Source of the DNA: Anaerocolumna sp.
Lineage (GTDB): Bacteria; Bacillota; Clostridia; Lachnospirales; Lachnospiraceae
NCBI GenBank assembly: GCA_029256725.1
Contig: JAQSXJ010000002.1
Span: 1 to 64,000 of the forward strand
DNA length: 64,000 nucleotides
Direction of reading: 5' to 3'
The translations under genes were made by a program, and so were the position numbers. Positions 44,715-53,832 of the stretch are shown here, piece after piece. The notes beneath the pieces were generated by a model, which worked only from the letters and a program-made list of their open reading frames with translations, made no database searches and was not told where the DNA came from. Numbering within the stretch: position 1 is the first letter of the stretch; each line of letters opens with the position of its first letter.

Positions 44715-46844
44715 TTAATCGGTTGTTTCTTTATTAATATCAATATCAATTACATGACTGCTGAAAGGATCCTTGGTATTATCCTTTGCTTCTGTATCAT
44801 TCTGGTCTCTATTGTCAGCCTGATCATCGTTGCTGACTTTGTCACCACTGTCAGCTCTATTTGTTATAACCGCATCAATAAGGTTATTACCTACGGATTC
44901 TCCTGTCACTTCAGCAATTTTATCTTTATTCTCTTTCTTTCCAAGAGGAGGCAGACCTTGTTCTTCTCTCGCTTTGTTTAAGATCTCCATAAATTCTTTA
45001 CCCGTTATGGTTTCTTTTTCAATTAGGAATTCTGTAATTCTATCGAGTATGATCCGATTTCCTGCTAACAGCTCCTGAGCTTTTGTGTAGCAGCTCTTTA
45101 GAATTGCCATTACTTCATGGTCAATTTCTGCTGCTGTGGCATCACCGCAATTAAGCACTGCTCTGCCATCAAGATAACGGTTTTCAATGGATTCAAGTCC
45201 CATAAGACCGAACTTCTCACTCATACCGTACTGGGTTACCATTGCTCTTGCAAGCTGGGTGGCTTTCTCAATATCATTAGAAGCTCCGGTGGTAATTGAG
45301 TTAAATACCAGTTCCTCAGCCGCGCGGCCGCCGTAAAGAGTTACAATTCTTGCAATGAGCTCTTCTTTGCTCATTAAGTATTTCTCTTCCTCCGGTACCT
45401 GCATTACATAACCTAAGGAACCCATGGTTCTCGGAACTATGGTAATCTTCTGAACCGGTTCGGCATTCTTTTCAAGGGCTGTTACAAGTGCGTGGCCAAC
45501 CTCATGGTAGGCAACGATCTTCTTCTCTTCCTTACTGAGTATTCTGTCTTTTTTCTCTTTACCGGCAATGACCACTTCTACCGATTCAAATAAATCCTCT
45601 TGAGTTACTACATTTCTTCCCTGCTTTACAGCAAGGATAGCTGCTTCATTTATCATATTGGCAAGATCAGAACCAACTGCTCCTGAAGTTGCCAGCGCAA
45701 TAGCTTCCAAATCTACGGAATCATGCATCAATACGTCTTTTGCATGAACCTTTAAGATATCAACTCTGCCTTTTAAATCAGGTTTATCTACAATAACTCT
45801 TCTGTCGAAACGTCCTGGACGAAGGAGTGCTTTATCTAGTACTTCCGGACGGTTAGTAGCTGCCAGAATAACCAGACCCTTTGAGGAATCAAAACCATCC
45901 ATTTCTGATAAGAGCTGGTTCAAGGTCTGTTCTCTTTCATCATTTCCGCCGCCGTAGTGATTATCCCTGCTCTTACCGATGGCATCTACCTCATCAATAA
46001 AGATAATACAAGGTGCCATCTGCTGAGCCTGCTTAAATAAATCTCTAACCCTGGAAGCACCAACACCAACAAACATTTCAACGAAATCAGAACCTGACAA
46101 GGAGAAGAAAGGTACTTTGGCTTCACCTGCCACTGCCTTGGCAAGAAGAGTCTTACCGGTTCCGGGAGGTCCTACTAATAGGGCACCTTTAGGAAGTTTG
46201 GCACCTATACGGGTATATTTCCCGGGATTATGAAGGAAATCTACCAGCTCTTTTAAGGATTCCTTTGCTTCTTCCTGACCTGCGACATCCTTAAAGTTTA
46301 CACCGGTTTCTTTTTCTACATATACTTTTGCATTGCTCTTACCAACTCCGCCCATCATGCCGCCGCTGCTCTTTGAAATCATACGGAATAAGAAATACAT
46401 TACTACATATATAAGTACGAAAGGCAGCACCCAGGCTAAGATTATATCTATGAAGGAACTTCTGGTATCAGAATTATCCCGCTTAAAATTATCTATTTTC
46501 TTGTCCAGAACGGCCTTTTCCAGCCTGCTTACCAATTGTTCGTCGTTTATTGCTCCGGTATAATATGTTATTGCATAAACATCACTTGGTTGTTCCTTGG
46601 GTTCAAACAAGATCTTGTCAGATTGTATCAATACTTCTTTTAGCTTACCTTCATCTAACATACTTAAAAACTTGTTATAGGTTACTTCTACACGAGTACC
46701 TTCCTGCAGCTGTTTCACTACAATGGAGAAAAAAATCAACACAATAACAGCTGCAATCAGTATATACAGCAAAGATTTCTTGTTGTTGCTATTATCATTA
46801 TTCCCATTACCGGGTTTGTTATTATTCCTGTTCTTATTGTCCAT
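44715..46844 (-). CDS. ftsH: ATP-dependent zinc metalloprotease FtsH
   Basis: 709-residue membrane AAA+ protease for quality control of membrane and cytosolic proteins. An Asn/Lys-rich cytosolic start is followed by membrane segments at about 25-45 ([20 protein letters not shown]) and 110-130. The AAA domain has Walker [15 protein letters not shown] (about 225), Walker [13 protein letters not shown] (about 282), and the SRH region (about 325-345). The protease zinc site is HEVGHAL (about 445). The acidic Asp/Asn-rich tail after about 650 is variable. The start is ATG 46844 with GGAGG 6 bases upstream; an in-frame TTG two codons earlier is not needed. Confidence 0.97.
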   Translation of the reverse strand: MDNKNRNNNKPGNGNNDNSNNKKSLLYILIAAVIVLIFFSIVVKQLQEGTRVEVTYNKFLSMLDEGKLKEVLIQSDKILFEPKEQPSDVYAITYYTGAINDEQLVSRLEKAVLDKKIDNFKRDNSDTRSSFIDIILAWVLPFVLIYVVMYFLFRMISKSSGGMMGGVGKSNAKVYVEKETGVNFKDVAGQEEAKESLKELVDFLHNPGKYTRIGAKLPKGALLVGPPGTGKTLLAKAVAGEAKVPFFSLSGSDFVEMFVGVGASRVRDLFKQAQQMAPCIIFIDEVDAIGKSRDNHYGGGNDEREQTLNQLLSEMDGFDSSKGLVILAATNRPEVLDKALLRPGRFDRRVIVDKPDLKGRVDILKVHAKDVLMHDSVDLEAIALATSGAVGSDLANMINEAAILAVKQGRNVVTQEDLFESVEVVIAGKEKKDRILSKEEKKIVAYHEVGHALVTALEKNAEPVQKITIVPRTMGSLGYVMQVPEEEKYLMSKEELIARIVTLYGGRAAEELVFNSITTGASNDIEKATQLARAMVTQYGMSEKFGLMGLESIENRYLDGRAVLNCGDATAAEIDHEVMAILKSCYTKAQELLAGNRIILDRITEFLIEKETITGKEFMEILNKAREEQGLPPLGKKENKDKIAEVTGESVGNNLIDAVITNRADSGDKVSNDDQADNRDQNDTEAKDNTKDPFSSHVIDIDINKETTD

Positions 46845-47762
46845 ACTCAACCTCCTTCGTATGCTTTTATTTCGACCACCTATTCATATGGTCTTTTATG
46901 ACAGGTCAGCTCATTTCCTATCATTAATTTACCGGTCGGCATATACGACTGGCACTATATTATTTCATTATATAGCTATATCTTCCTATTTTATTCCTTA
47001 TTAGAATCACTTCTGATTATTGAGTTTTGATTAATCAGAGCTTCTTACTTGATTATACCTTATTTTTTAGGTATATCCTATCAAATTTGTGGTAATACGG
47101 TTTCTTCAATTTATTCCTTTTGGTAATTAGTTTATAGTGATCGGATATTTTAAGTGATACAAATAATAACCCTTCGCTTACTCCTAAACTAATACTTTAT
47201 CCCTTGCAATGTAAAATAGTTTTGCATAAATTTTTGATTGGTTTTTAATAAGTTTTGATTGGTTTATATTAACTATATTGTAAACGATAATTGTAAATAC
47301 TGCCACGGGTCTTTTATGCTGACTTTGTTATCTTTCGTCGATATTTATACTGTTTAATTATCCTTTTATAAGGAAACTATTCAATTCATATCATTCGTTC
47401 TGTGAATTAAACTTTGGCTGTAACAAAAGAGACATAGCCCCTGGAAAACAGTCAGTGTTATTATAATAACCATTTATATAACAATTCTTAACAGCTGTGC
47501 CCAAGATTTTAAAAGCATGTTAAACTTTAATTCCTACATACATGGTATATAAAGCCAATGTATATTCACCAATCTATTTCCATTTCATATGTCTTCTGAA
47601 AGATTTTCAGAAAATAAAGAACAATTATAATATAAGGAAGTGTTTAAAAAGCTACAATTCATTATAATGTGAGTTTACTTATAAATCAATACATATGTCA
47701 TGAAATTTTTATTGTGGAAATTAAAAATCTATGAAGTTTTTTTACTTTTTTAAAATTTGTAC
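46845..47762. other. Long intergenic region between ftsH and pyrG
   Basis: About 920 AT-rich bases between divergent genes. It contains a perfect 14-bp palindrome GTTATTATAATAAC (47457-47470). No ORF with ribosome-binding site, tRNA or tandem array was found. Confidence 0.5.
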
Positions 47763-47791
47763 TGGATTTCTTGAATCAAAGATAGTATAAT
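47763..47791 (+). promoter_or_regulatory. Probable pyrG promoter
   Basis: TATAAT at 47786-47791 with a poor -35 (TGGATT, 47763-47768) at 17 bases. The transcript would start near 47798 and read into the attenuator hairpin. Confidence 0.55.
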
Positions 47792-47820
47792 AGCTGTTGA
47801 TTGTTTAAAATTAGGACAAT

Positions 47821-47868
47821 GCCTTAAAACGATGGTTATCAGGTACATCGAGTGTTTAAGGCGTTTTT
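47821..47868 (+). terminator. Attenuator-like terminator in the pyrG leader
   Basis: GCCTTAAA (47821-47828) pairs with TTTAAGGC (47855-47862), with inner CGATG/CATCG, then GTTTTTC. It lies 40 bases before pyrG and after its promoter, so it must be read through for expression. Confidence 0.8.
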
Positions 47869-47907
47869 CATTATACCATATAGAAAGATCAAAGGAGGAA
47901 TCATGTA

Positions 47908-49518
47908 ATGGGTGTCAAATATGTTTTTGTTACCGGTGGTGTTGTTTCAGGATTAGGCAAGGGTATAACCGCTGCTTCCTTAGGACGATTATTAAAAGAG
48001 CGGGGTTATAAGGTGACAATGCAGAAATTCGATCCTTATATTAATATCGACCCAGGAACCATGAACCCCATTCAACATGGAGAAGTATTTGTAACAGATG
48101 ACGGTGCAGAAACAGATTTGGATTTAGGACATTATGAACGCTTCATTGATGAAAGCCTTACAAAAAAATCCAATGTAACCACCGGTAAAATATATTGGTC
48201 CGTTCTTTCCAAAGAGCGCAGAGGTGACTTCGGCGGAGGAACAGTACAGGTAATTCCTCATATTACCAACGAAATCAAAAATCGCTTCTATCACGATGAC
48301 AAATGCGAAGACACCCAGATTGCCATCATTGAAGTAGGCGGTACTGTTGGTGACATTGAAAGCCAGCCTTTCCTGGAAGCTATTCGTCAGTTCCAGCATG
48401 ATGTGGGTCATGAAAATGCTCTTCTGATTCACGTTACTCTGATTCCTTATTTAAGAGCTTCCGGCGAAATGAAGACCAAACCTACACAAGCAAGTGTAAA
48501 AGAGCTTCAAGGTATGGGTATCCGCCCGGATATTATTGTATGCCGTACAGAGGTTCCTTTAGAACCTGGCATCAAAGAGAAAATAGCGCTTTTCTGTAAT
48601 GTTCCCAGCAACCATGTAATTCAAAACCTGGATGTAGAGACACTTTATGAAGCACCCCTTGCAATGGAAAGGGAGCATCTTGCAAATATTGCATGTGAAT
48701 GTCTGAAGCTTGACTGCCCTACCCCTGATCTAAGCGCTTGGGAAAGTATGGTAGAGGCTCTCAAACATCCCGAAAAAGAGGTTACAATTGCTCTGGTTGG
48801 AAAGTATACTCAGCTTCATGATGCTTACATCAGTGTTGTTGAATCCTTAAAACATGGTGCAGTTCCTCATAAAGCTTCTGTTAATATTAAATGGATTCCT
48901 TCTGAAACTTTAACGGATGAAAATGCTGCTGGAATTTTAGAAGGTGTACATGGCGTATTAGTTCCCGGCGGTTTTGGTGATAGAGGTATTGAAGGAAAGA
49001 TTTCAGCAATTCGTTATGCTCGTGAAAACAATGTGCCTTTCCTTGGACTTTGTCTTGGAATGCAGCTTGCAATCGTAGAATTCTCCCGTAATGTTATTGG
49101 CTTTGCTGATGCTCACAGTGTTGAGTTAGATCCTGCTACTACTCATCCCGTTATTCACTTAATGCCTGAGCAAGATGGTATTGAAGATATCGGCGGTACA
49201 TTAAGACTTGGTTCTTATCCCTGCGTATTGGATGAAGCAAGCAAGGCTTTTGAGTTATATGGTGATAAAATTATTCACGAGCGTCACAGACATCGTTATG
49301 AAGTAAATAACTATTACCGTGAGGACTTTATCAAAAATGGTATTAAGTTATCCGGTTTATCTCCTGACGGACGCATTGTTGAAATGATGGAATTAAATGA
49401 CCATCCTTGGTTTATTGCAACACAGGCTCATCCGGAATTTAAGTCAAGACCTAATAGACCTCATCCTTTGTTTGATGGATTTGTGGGAGCTGCTATAAAG
49501 AATCTTGAGAAGAAGTAA
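47908..49518 (+). CDS. pyrG: CTP synthase
   Basis: 536-residue CTP synthase: UTP plus ATP plus glutamine to CTP. The synthase domain (about 1-270) has the P-loop [21 protein letters not shown] (about 9-29, written with one residue omitted from neighbouring context), [13 protein letters not shown] and GGTVGDIES. The glutaminase domain (about 290-530) has the nucleophile elbow FLGLCLGMQ (Cys about 380) and the His-Glu pair in [11 protein letters not shown] (about 505). AAAGGAGG lies 9 bases before ATG. Expression is probably controlled by the leader terminator, and a strong terminator follows the gene. Confidence 0.97.
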   Translation: MGVKYVFVTGGVVSGLGKGITAASLGRLLKERGYKVTMQKFDPYINIDPGTMNPIQHGEVFVTDDGAETDLDLGHYERFIDESLTKKSNVTTGKIYWSVLSKERRGDFGGGTVQVIPHITNEIKNRFYHDDKCEDTQIAIIEVGGTVGDIESQPFLEAIRQFQHDVGHENALLIHVTLIPYLRASGEMKTKPTQASVKELQGMGIRPDIIVCRTEVPLEPGIKEKIALFCNVPSNHVIQNLDVETLYEAPLAMEREHLANIACECLKLDCPTPDLSAWESMVEALKHPEKEVTIALVGKYTQLHDAYISVVESLKHGAVPHKASVNIKWIPSETLTDENAAGILEGVHGVLVPGGFGDRGIEGKISAIRYARENNVPFLGLCLGMQLAIVEFSRNVIGFADAHSVELDPATTHPVIHLMPEQDGIEDIGGTLRLGSYPCVLDEASKAFELYGDKIIHERHRHRYEVNNYYREDFIKNGIKLSGLSPDGRIVEMMELNDHPWFIATQAHPEFKSRPNRPHPLFDGFVGAAIKNLEKK

Positions 49519-49673
49519 TTTACTTTATAGGTATGTGTCGTATCCTGTTGGTTCTAAATTAATATTTAAATTGGAGCTTAGAAATAGAATGTTACACAAA
49601 TTTTAAGTTGTACTTGCTGCTAGACTTATAAATATGAAAGAAAGCAAGTATAACTATGTTATAAATGAAAACG

Positions 49674-49710
49674 AAGCCGCTTTAAGGTATATCCTTATAG
49701 CGGCTTTTTT
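49674..49710 (+). terminator. pyrG terminator
   Basis: AAGCCGCT pairs with AGCGGCTT, with inner AAGG/CCTT, followed by TTTTTT. It lies about 155 bases past the pyrG stop codon and may also serve lspA in the opposite direction. Confidence 0.85.
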
Positions 49711-49732
49711 ATTGGTACTATCTATCGTTTTA

Positions 49733-50176
49733 TTACTTTTTAAACAGAGAGTGCAATGCTACAAAAAATGAACCGATAAATATAGTTATATCTGAAATAT
49801 TAAAAACAATCTTCTTTAAGAATTTAAAGCTGAAATAATCTACTACATATCCTCTGGTAATACGATCATATACATTGCTTAAAGCTCCACCAAGTATAAG
49901 GGAGAGTGCAAACTTAAGTAATCTGTCGCCCTTTTTGGGAAGCAGGAATAGGAAAACCAGAAGCACGATTCCAAGCAGTGTCAGAGAAATATTTTTCACC
50001 AGTTTTGCATCCTTTTCAAGGAAATTGAGCATTGCTCCCTTGTTGTGATAACGCTCCAGAATGATGTTACCATTAAATATTTCTTCCTTTTTATGCATTT
50101 CCTTGTTATCTTCAATGTATTTTTTGATTTTGAGTTCCAGTAAAAAAATAACCGCTGCAATGGTAATATAAATCAA
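49733..50176 (-). CDS. lspA: Lipoprotein signal peptidase (signal peptidase II)
   Basis: 147-residue four-helix membrane protease that removes the signal peptide of lipoproteins after lipidation. Membrane segments are near 3-20, 58-76, 82-100 and 122-142. Catalytic motifs are GGALSNVYDRITRGYVVDYF (Asp in NVYDR) and FNISD near 120. The conserved HNKGAMLNF is present earlier. I place the start at TTG 50176 because GGAGG lies 8 bases upstream and the protein then opens directly with the first membrane helix. The in-frame ATG at 50230 would add a polar tail and has no ribosome-binding site. Confidence 0.88.
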   Translation of the reverse strand: MIYITIAAVIFLLELKIKKYIEDNKEMHKKEEIFNGNIILERYHNKGAMLNFLEKDAKLVKNISLTLLGIVLLVFLFLLPKKGDRLLKFALSLILGGALSNVYDRITRGYVVDYFSFKFLKKIVFNISDITIFIGSFFVALHSLFKK

Positions 50177-50359
50177 CTGCTCCACCTCCTGTTGGTTGCT
50201 ACTGTTTGATTTCTGCGTTTGTTTATTCATAGATACTGCGATTAAGGAAACTTTCCTATAAGTCCTTCCTATCAGCCATTACTATTTTTTGGGATTTATA
50301 TGTTCAGAATTAAGTATAGCAAAATATTCCATCCAAATCAATAGAAAGAATAATATTGT

Positions 50360-50516
50360 ATAACTCATAATAATTACAACTCATAACCATTATAGCTTAT
50401 AACAAATATAACTCATAACAATTATTACATATAGCAATTACAGCTCATAGCTATTTTTACTCATACCAATTATTTCTTATAGTAATGATAGCTCATAGTC
50501 ATTTTAACTCTATAAC
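50360..50516. repeat. Degenerate 18-bp AT-rich tandem repeat
   Basis: About nine units around AACTCATAACAATTATA (for example 50362, 50380, 50410), decaying to AGCTCATAGCTATTTTTA. It lies upstream of lspA and after the downstream glycosyltransferase gene. Confidence 0.75.
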
Positions 50517-50553
50517 AGGTTAATTATATGATTTCATGTTTATTATATCTTAA

Positions 50554-51576
50554 TCATATAAACTCTTTGCGTAGTTCTTCTGCCTGTTGCCTATAAATGA
50601 TCGCTTGTTCAAGATTACCACCTTTTTCATAGCATTCGGCTAATTTCTCAACTGAGAAGTCTTTACTGTAACGGATATTTAACTCTGCCTCTGTCTCAAA
50701 AGCTGCATTCATAAACCATATAGCCGCTTCCTGATAATCTTCATTAATTAAGTAGTACTCACCCAAATCATAGCATACTTCTGCACTGGCATTACCCGAT
50801 GCCAGGTTTTTCAAGGCATGCTTTAGTATAAGCGCAGGGTCATTTTTTATACGCCCGCATCGCACTAATACACACTGAATTAATTTCAACTGCTCAGCAG
50901 TAAGTTCTTTCTTCAGCATACTAATAAAATATGATTCTGCCTTTAGAAAATCTTCATTACTTCCTGCTACAAATAGTTCTCTGGCATACATACCAAGAAG
51001 TTTGTCTGATAAAGAGATACCTTTGCCAATCAATTTGTTAAAGAAATTAAAATCCCTGGACGCATGGTTGCTTTCAGGCATATGGATGATTTCAATATCA
51101 CTGTCATAAATAACAGGTGTTATTTGTACAGTCTCATGTATGGGATCCACCCAGGAAAACTGGCGCAGTCTTTTATATAATTTCGGCCTGTACTCCTTGT
51201 CGAAATTATAGGTTGTATTAAATTCAAGCTGATTTGTATAAAACATCTGTACTATATCAATTTCAGGCAGCAGGCATTGCTTTAGTTTGTAAAATCTTTC
51301 TCTGTTAATCTCATCAATATATTCGTCAGCATCTGCAACATAGATATAGTCCATAGCTGCTTTTGAAAAGGAGAAGTTCCTGGCTGCTGCAAAGTCGTCT
51401 ATCCATTCAAAATCAAAGATTCTGCAATTATACTTTTCTGCAATTACTTTCGTGTTATCAGTTGATCCAGTATCTACAAGAATAATTTCATCAACTAAAC
51501 CATCCAGACTTTTTAAGCATCCATCAAGGACTCTTTCTTCATTTTTTACGATCATACATGCACTTATGGTTATCAT
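50554..51576 (-). CDS. GT2 glycosyltransferase with TPR-like tail
   Basis: 340-residue inverting glycosyltransferase (GT-A, family 2). The nucleotide-sugar domain opens ISACMIVKNEERVLDGCLKS, has LVDTGSTDNT (about 34) and the metal motif VADADEYIDE (about 84-93). The C-terminal half (about 210-335) is helical with repeat-like segments (CYDLGEYYLINEDYQEAAIWF), a TPR-type tail. This architecture occurs in protein glycosyltransferases such as SunS and in flagellin glycosylation islands. It lies outside the main operon (separated by 880 bases) but resembles the enzyme at 58373-59395. Ribosome-binding site AAAGGAG. Confidence 0.85.
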   Translation of the reverse strand: MITISACMIVKNEERVLDGCLKSLDGLVDEIILVDTGSTDNTKVIAEKYNCRIFDFEWIDDFAAARNFSFSKAAMDYIYVADADEYIDEINRERFYKLKQCLLPEIDIVQMFYTNQLEFNTTYNFDKEYRPKLYKRLRQFSWVDPIHETVQITPVIYDSDIEIIHMPESNHASRDFNFFNKLIGKGISLSDKLLGMYARELFVAGSNEDFLKAESYFISMLKKELTAEQLKLIQCVLVRCGRIKNDPALILKHALKNLASGNASAEVCYDLGEYYLINEDYQEAAIWFMNAAFETEAELNIRYSKDFSVEKLAECYEKGGNLEQAIIYRQQAEELRKEFI

Positions 51577-52010
51577 ATGTATTGTATTCTCCTTTCAAAT
51601 GCTGGAATTAATGTGAAACATGTGAAGTAAGCTATGATTTAGTACACCAAGCTATATGTTAAATATATACAAATTAAATTTGTTTACTTTTTCGTCATTT
51701 TATCCTGTATTATGCTATATTTTATGGCAAATCTTACATTTTCATCGTTTTAATACATTATTCATATTTTCGTATATTTTATAATCGACATTTATATTTA
51801 TAAACACTTAATTTTAGACATTCTATGGAAAAACCTTGTAAATACTGGGTTTTAGACGTTTTCCTCTCAATGTTTGGTTATTTTACCCATAAAAAGGTGA
51901 TTTTACTGTAAAAATCGCCTAGTACTTTGTACCTAACAGCTTAAACGATTGTAAATTTATGGTTGACATTCTGCACAAGTATTCTGGAATTAATCGTCAT
52001 ATTCCCAATA
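51577..52010. other. Intergenic region upstream of GT2 gene
   Basis: AT-rich stretch without a supported ORF. AGGTGATTTT and AAAATCGCCT (about 51894-51924) form a hairpin. TTGACA at 51963-51968 has no matching -10. Confidence 0.45.
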
Positions 52011-52039
52011 TTGTACAATCATTATAGTCATGCTATAAT
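52011..52039 (+). promoter_or_regulatory. Promoter of a candidate small RNA
   Basis: TTGTAC (52011-52016), 17 bases, TATAAT (52034-52039), with an upstream TG giving an extended -10. ATTGTACAAT (52010-52019) is a perfect palindrome over the -35 and could be an operator. Confidence 0.75.
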
Positions 52040-52045
52040 ACACAT

Positions 52046-52214
52046 ATAGCAAGAACAACTGCTTCTCTTGCTATCACTTCTTTATAACTGGTTGTTTCTA
52101 TCATTGTTTGCTTGCTCCTACAATGAAGAACACGGTTTCTACTACTCTAGATATATCTATAGTTATTCGAAATTGGAGTTTTTAGCTCGGGGATGGTCTA
52201 AAAGCTCCTTTTTC
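52046..52214 (+). ncRNA. Candidate structured small RNA, about 168 nt
   Basis: Starts at the expected transcription start. A 5' hairpin ATAGCAAGA/TCTTGCTAT (9 bp, 52046-52074) is followed by a branch closed by ATAACT/AGTTAT (52084-52089 with 52161-52166). Inside it lie TCATTGT/ACAATGA and a smaller TAGAT/ATCTA hairpin. The 3' end is an intrinsic terminator. No ORF with a ribosome-binding site and no same-strand gene follows. It does not match 6S, tmRNA, SRP or RNase P by eye. Confidence 0.55.
52175..52213 (+). terminator. Terminator of the candidate small RNA
   Basis: GGAGTTTTTAG (52175-52185) pairs with CTAAAAGCTCC (52198-52208), one T-G pair, followed by five T. Confidence 0.88.
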
Positions 52215-52462
52215 GTGCACTTTAATTATACCCTAGCCGATAATAAACTGTACGGTTTGGTAATAAAGATTCCCTAAACTAATTTAACTCAATTATATAT
52301 ATAATTGATTGTTAACAGAATACTTTAACCTTCTTATTTATATAGAAATGTTATAATATGTGTAATCAAGGTTTCTAATTAACACATTCACATTATATTT
52401 TCTAATCTAAAGACGTTTTTAAAATTGCAGTAATATATTCATTTTATTTAACCACAAATATT

Positions 52463-53131
52463 TTATCTTTCTTCCAGCATATCTTGATATTCTTTTATAA
52501 AAATTCTCCTGTAATGATAATAATGCTCTAGACTATTCATTCCTTCATCATGTATACACCAAGGTGTTACTTGGTTAGGAATTATAATTTTATATCCTTT
52601 TCTTCTAAATTCCATGCTCTGTGATATATCATAAAAATCCCAACCTTTAAATAAATCTTCACGCCATGGCAAATCATATTGAGTGGCCATTAGCAAACCA
52701 TCAATTGCTTCTACTTCTTTCATACTCTCCGTAAATTCACCAGCTGACCATATCATTGATCCTAATATTCTATTCGCATAAATCTTCCCTACCCTGGCGC
52801 CATACCACATTACTCCATGTGAAGGTAACATAAGAGCTCCCACCATACCTACCATACCAATACTAGAATTCTGAAATAATAGTAATATATCATATAGAAA
52901 ATTAGTATTAACAATGAATACATCCTGATGGAGATATATCTTATATTTAGCAGTAGATGAAAGCATTGCTTCGTTATAACCCGATGTCATAGACAATGCA
53001 TCTATAACAGTCAGTACTTCTACTGTATATCCAACCGGTACATCAAGTCGCTCTATATATTGTAAGGCCTCCTTCTCAAACGCTTTATTATTACTACATA
53101 TAATAAAGCAAAATTTATTTTTATCACTCAT
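52463..53131 (-). CDS. Glycosyltransferase-like protein (GT-A fold)
   Basis: 222-residue protein resembling the short GT2-like family that includes StrF (Pfam Glyco_tranf_2_5 type). It has an opening strand CFIICSNNKAFE, a donor-site-like KIYLHQDVFI (about 72) with HQD in place of DxD, and GWDFYDISQSMEFRRKGYKI (about 165-184). Such proteins add sugars to surface glycans or proteins, but the acceptor is unknown. It overlaps the preceding gene by four bases (ATGA), with GGGAG as ribosome-binding site, and is the last gene of the operon; no clear terminator follows. Confidence 0.7.
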   Translation of the reverse strand: MSDKNKFCFIICSNNKAFEKEALQYIERLDVPVGYTVEVLTVIDALSMTSGYNEAMLSSTAKYKIYLHQDVFIVNTNFLYDILLLFQNSSIGMVGMVGALMLPSHGVMWYGARVGKIYANRILGSMIWSAGEFTESMKEVEAIDGLLMATQYDLPWREDLFKGWDFYDISQSMEFRRKGYKIIIPNQVTPWCIHDEGMNSLEHYYHYRRIFIKEYQDMLEER

Positions 53132-53631
53132 TCTGTTACTCCCTCTTGCAGTAGAATAATTATTTTATTAATCATAATGTCTTTAGAAAAAGCAGTCGTG
53201 TAAACCAAAAACTGTACCGTGTACCATGAAACCTTATTCTTCATTATATAATTCAATAAATGCTGTTCCGAATTATCCCACCCAAATTCTAAATTCCATA
53301 TTAAAAATTTCATTTCAGTATACATCTGCACAAGTTCCTGTACACCCATATTTTTATTTAGTATTGTATCATTAATTCCCTTCTCCTTTTCTAACTCGTA
53401 AGCTGCTAAAAATAAGCTAATAATTGCCACTTTTTCTGTGTGTAAATAACCACTATTTTCATCTTCATGAAAAAATCCTGCTGCTTTTCTTTTACTTTCT
53501 TCACTTCCGTCTAACAGCCACTCATTTAGCTGTTCCTCTATTAATGCGAGTTTTTTCCCATATTGATTGTACCATTCTTTATGCTGCCTTTCCTTACTCA
53601 TTATCACTAATTCATCTGCATTTTGCTTCAT
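53128..53631 (-). CDS. Hypothetical protein in glycosylation operon
   Basis: 167-residue soluble, mostly helical protein with no motif I recognise. It is charged at the N-terminus (MKQNADELVIMSKERQHKEW) and has Trp-rich helices near 125-140 (KFLIWNLEFGWDNSEQ). Start ATG 53631 with GGTGG 6 bases upstream; a longer frame begins at 53649 but without a ribosome-binding site. It overlaps the glycosyltransferase downstream by four bases and so is probably translated with it. It may be an accessory or partner of that enzyme; no function is claimed. Confidence 0.6.
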   Translation of the reverse strand: MKQNADELVIMSKERQHKEWYNQYGKKLALIEEQLNEWLLDGSEESKRKAAGFFHEDENSGYLHTEKVAIISLFLAAYELEKEKGINDTILNKNMGVQELVQMYTEMKFLIWNLEFGWDNSEQHLLNYIMKNKVSWYTVQFLVYTTAFSKDIMINKIIILLQEGVTE

Positions 53632-53832
53632 AGTACACCACCTATCCATTACTCAATTCATAGATATTTTTTGTGTTATTTTTACATTGTTATTTATTTA
53701 TATTTCTTATATATATATCATGTACATTATACTTGAAATGAATCACTATTTATTATCACTTTACTATCAAATAGGATTAGTGATATAGCTTAAGTAGTGT
53801 TAGTATATAAAAAGTATAACAGTCTAATTGAT

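Noticed and set aside
52068..52277. 69-codon plus-strand ORF over the small RNA candidate
   Set aside because: It starts inside the 5' hairpin, lacks a ribosome-binding site and runs through the terminator.
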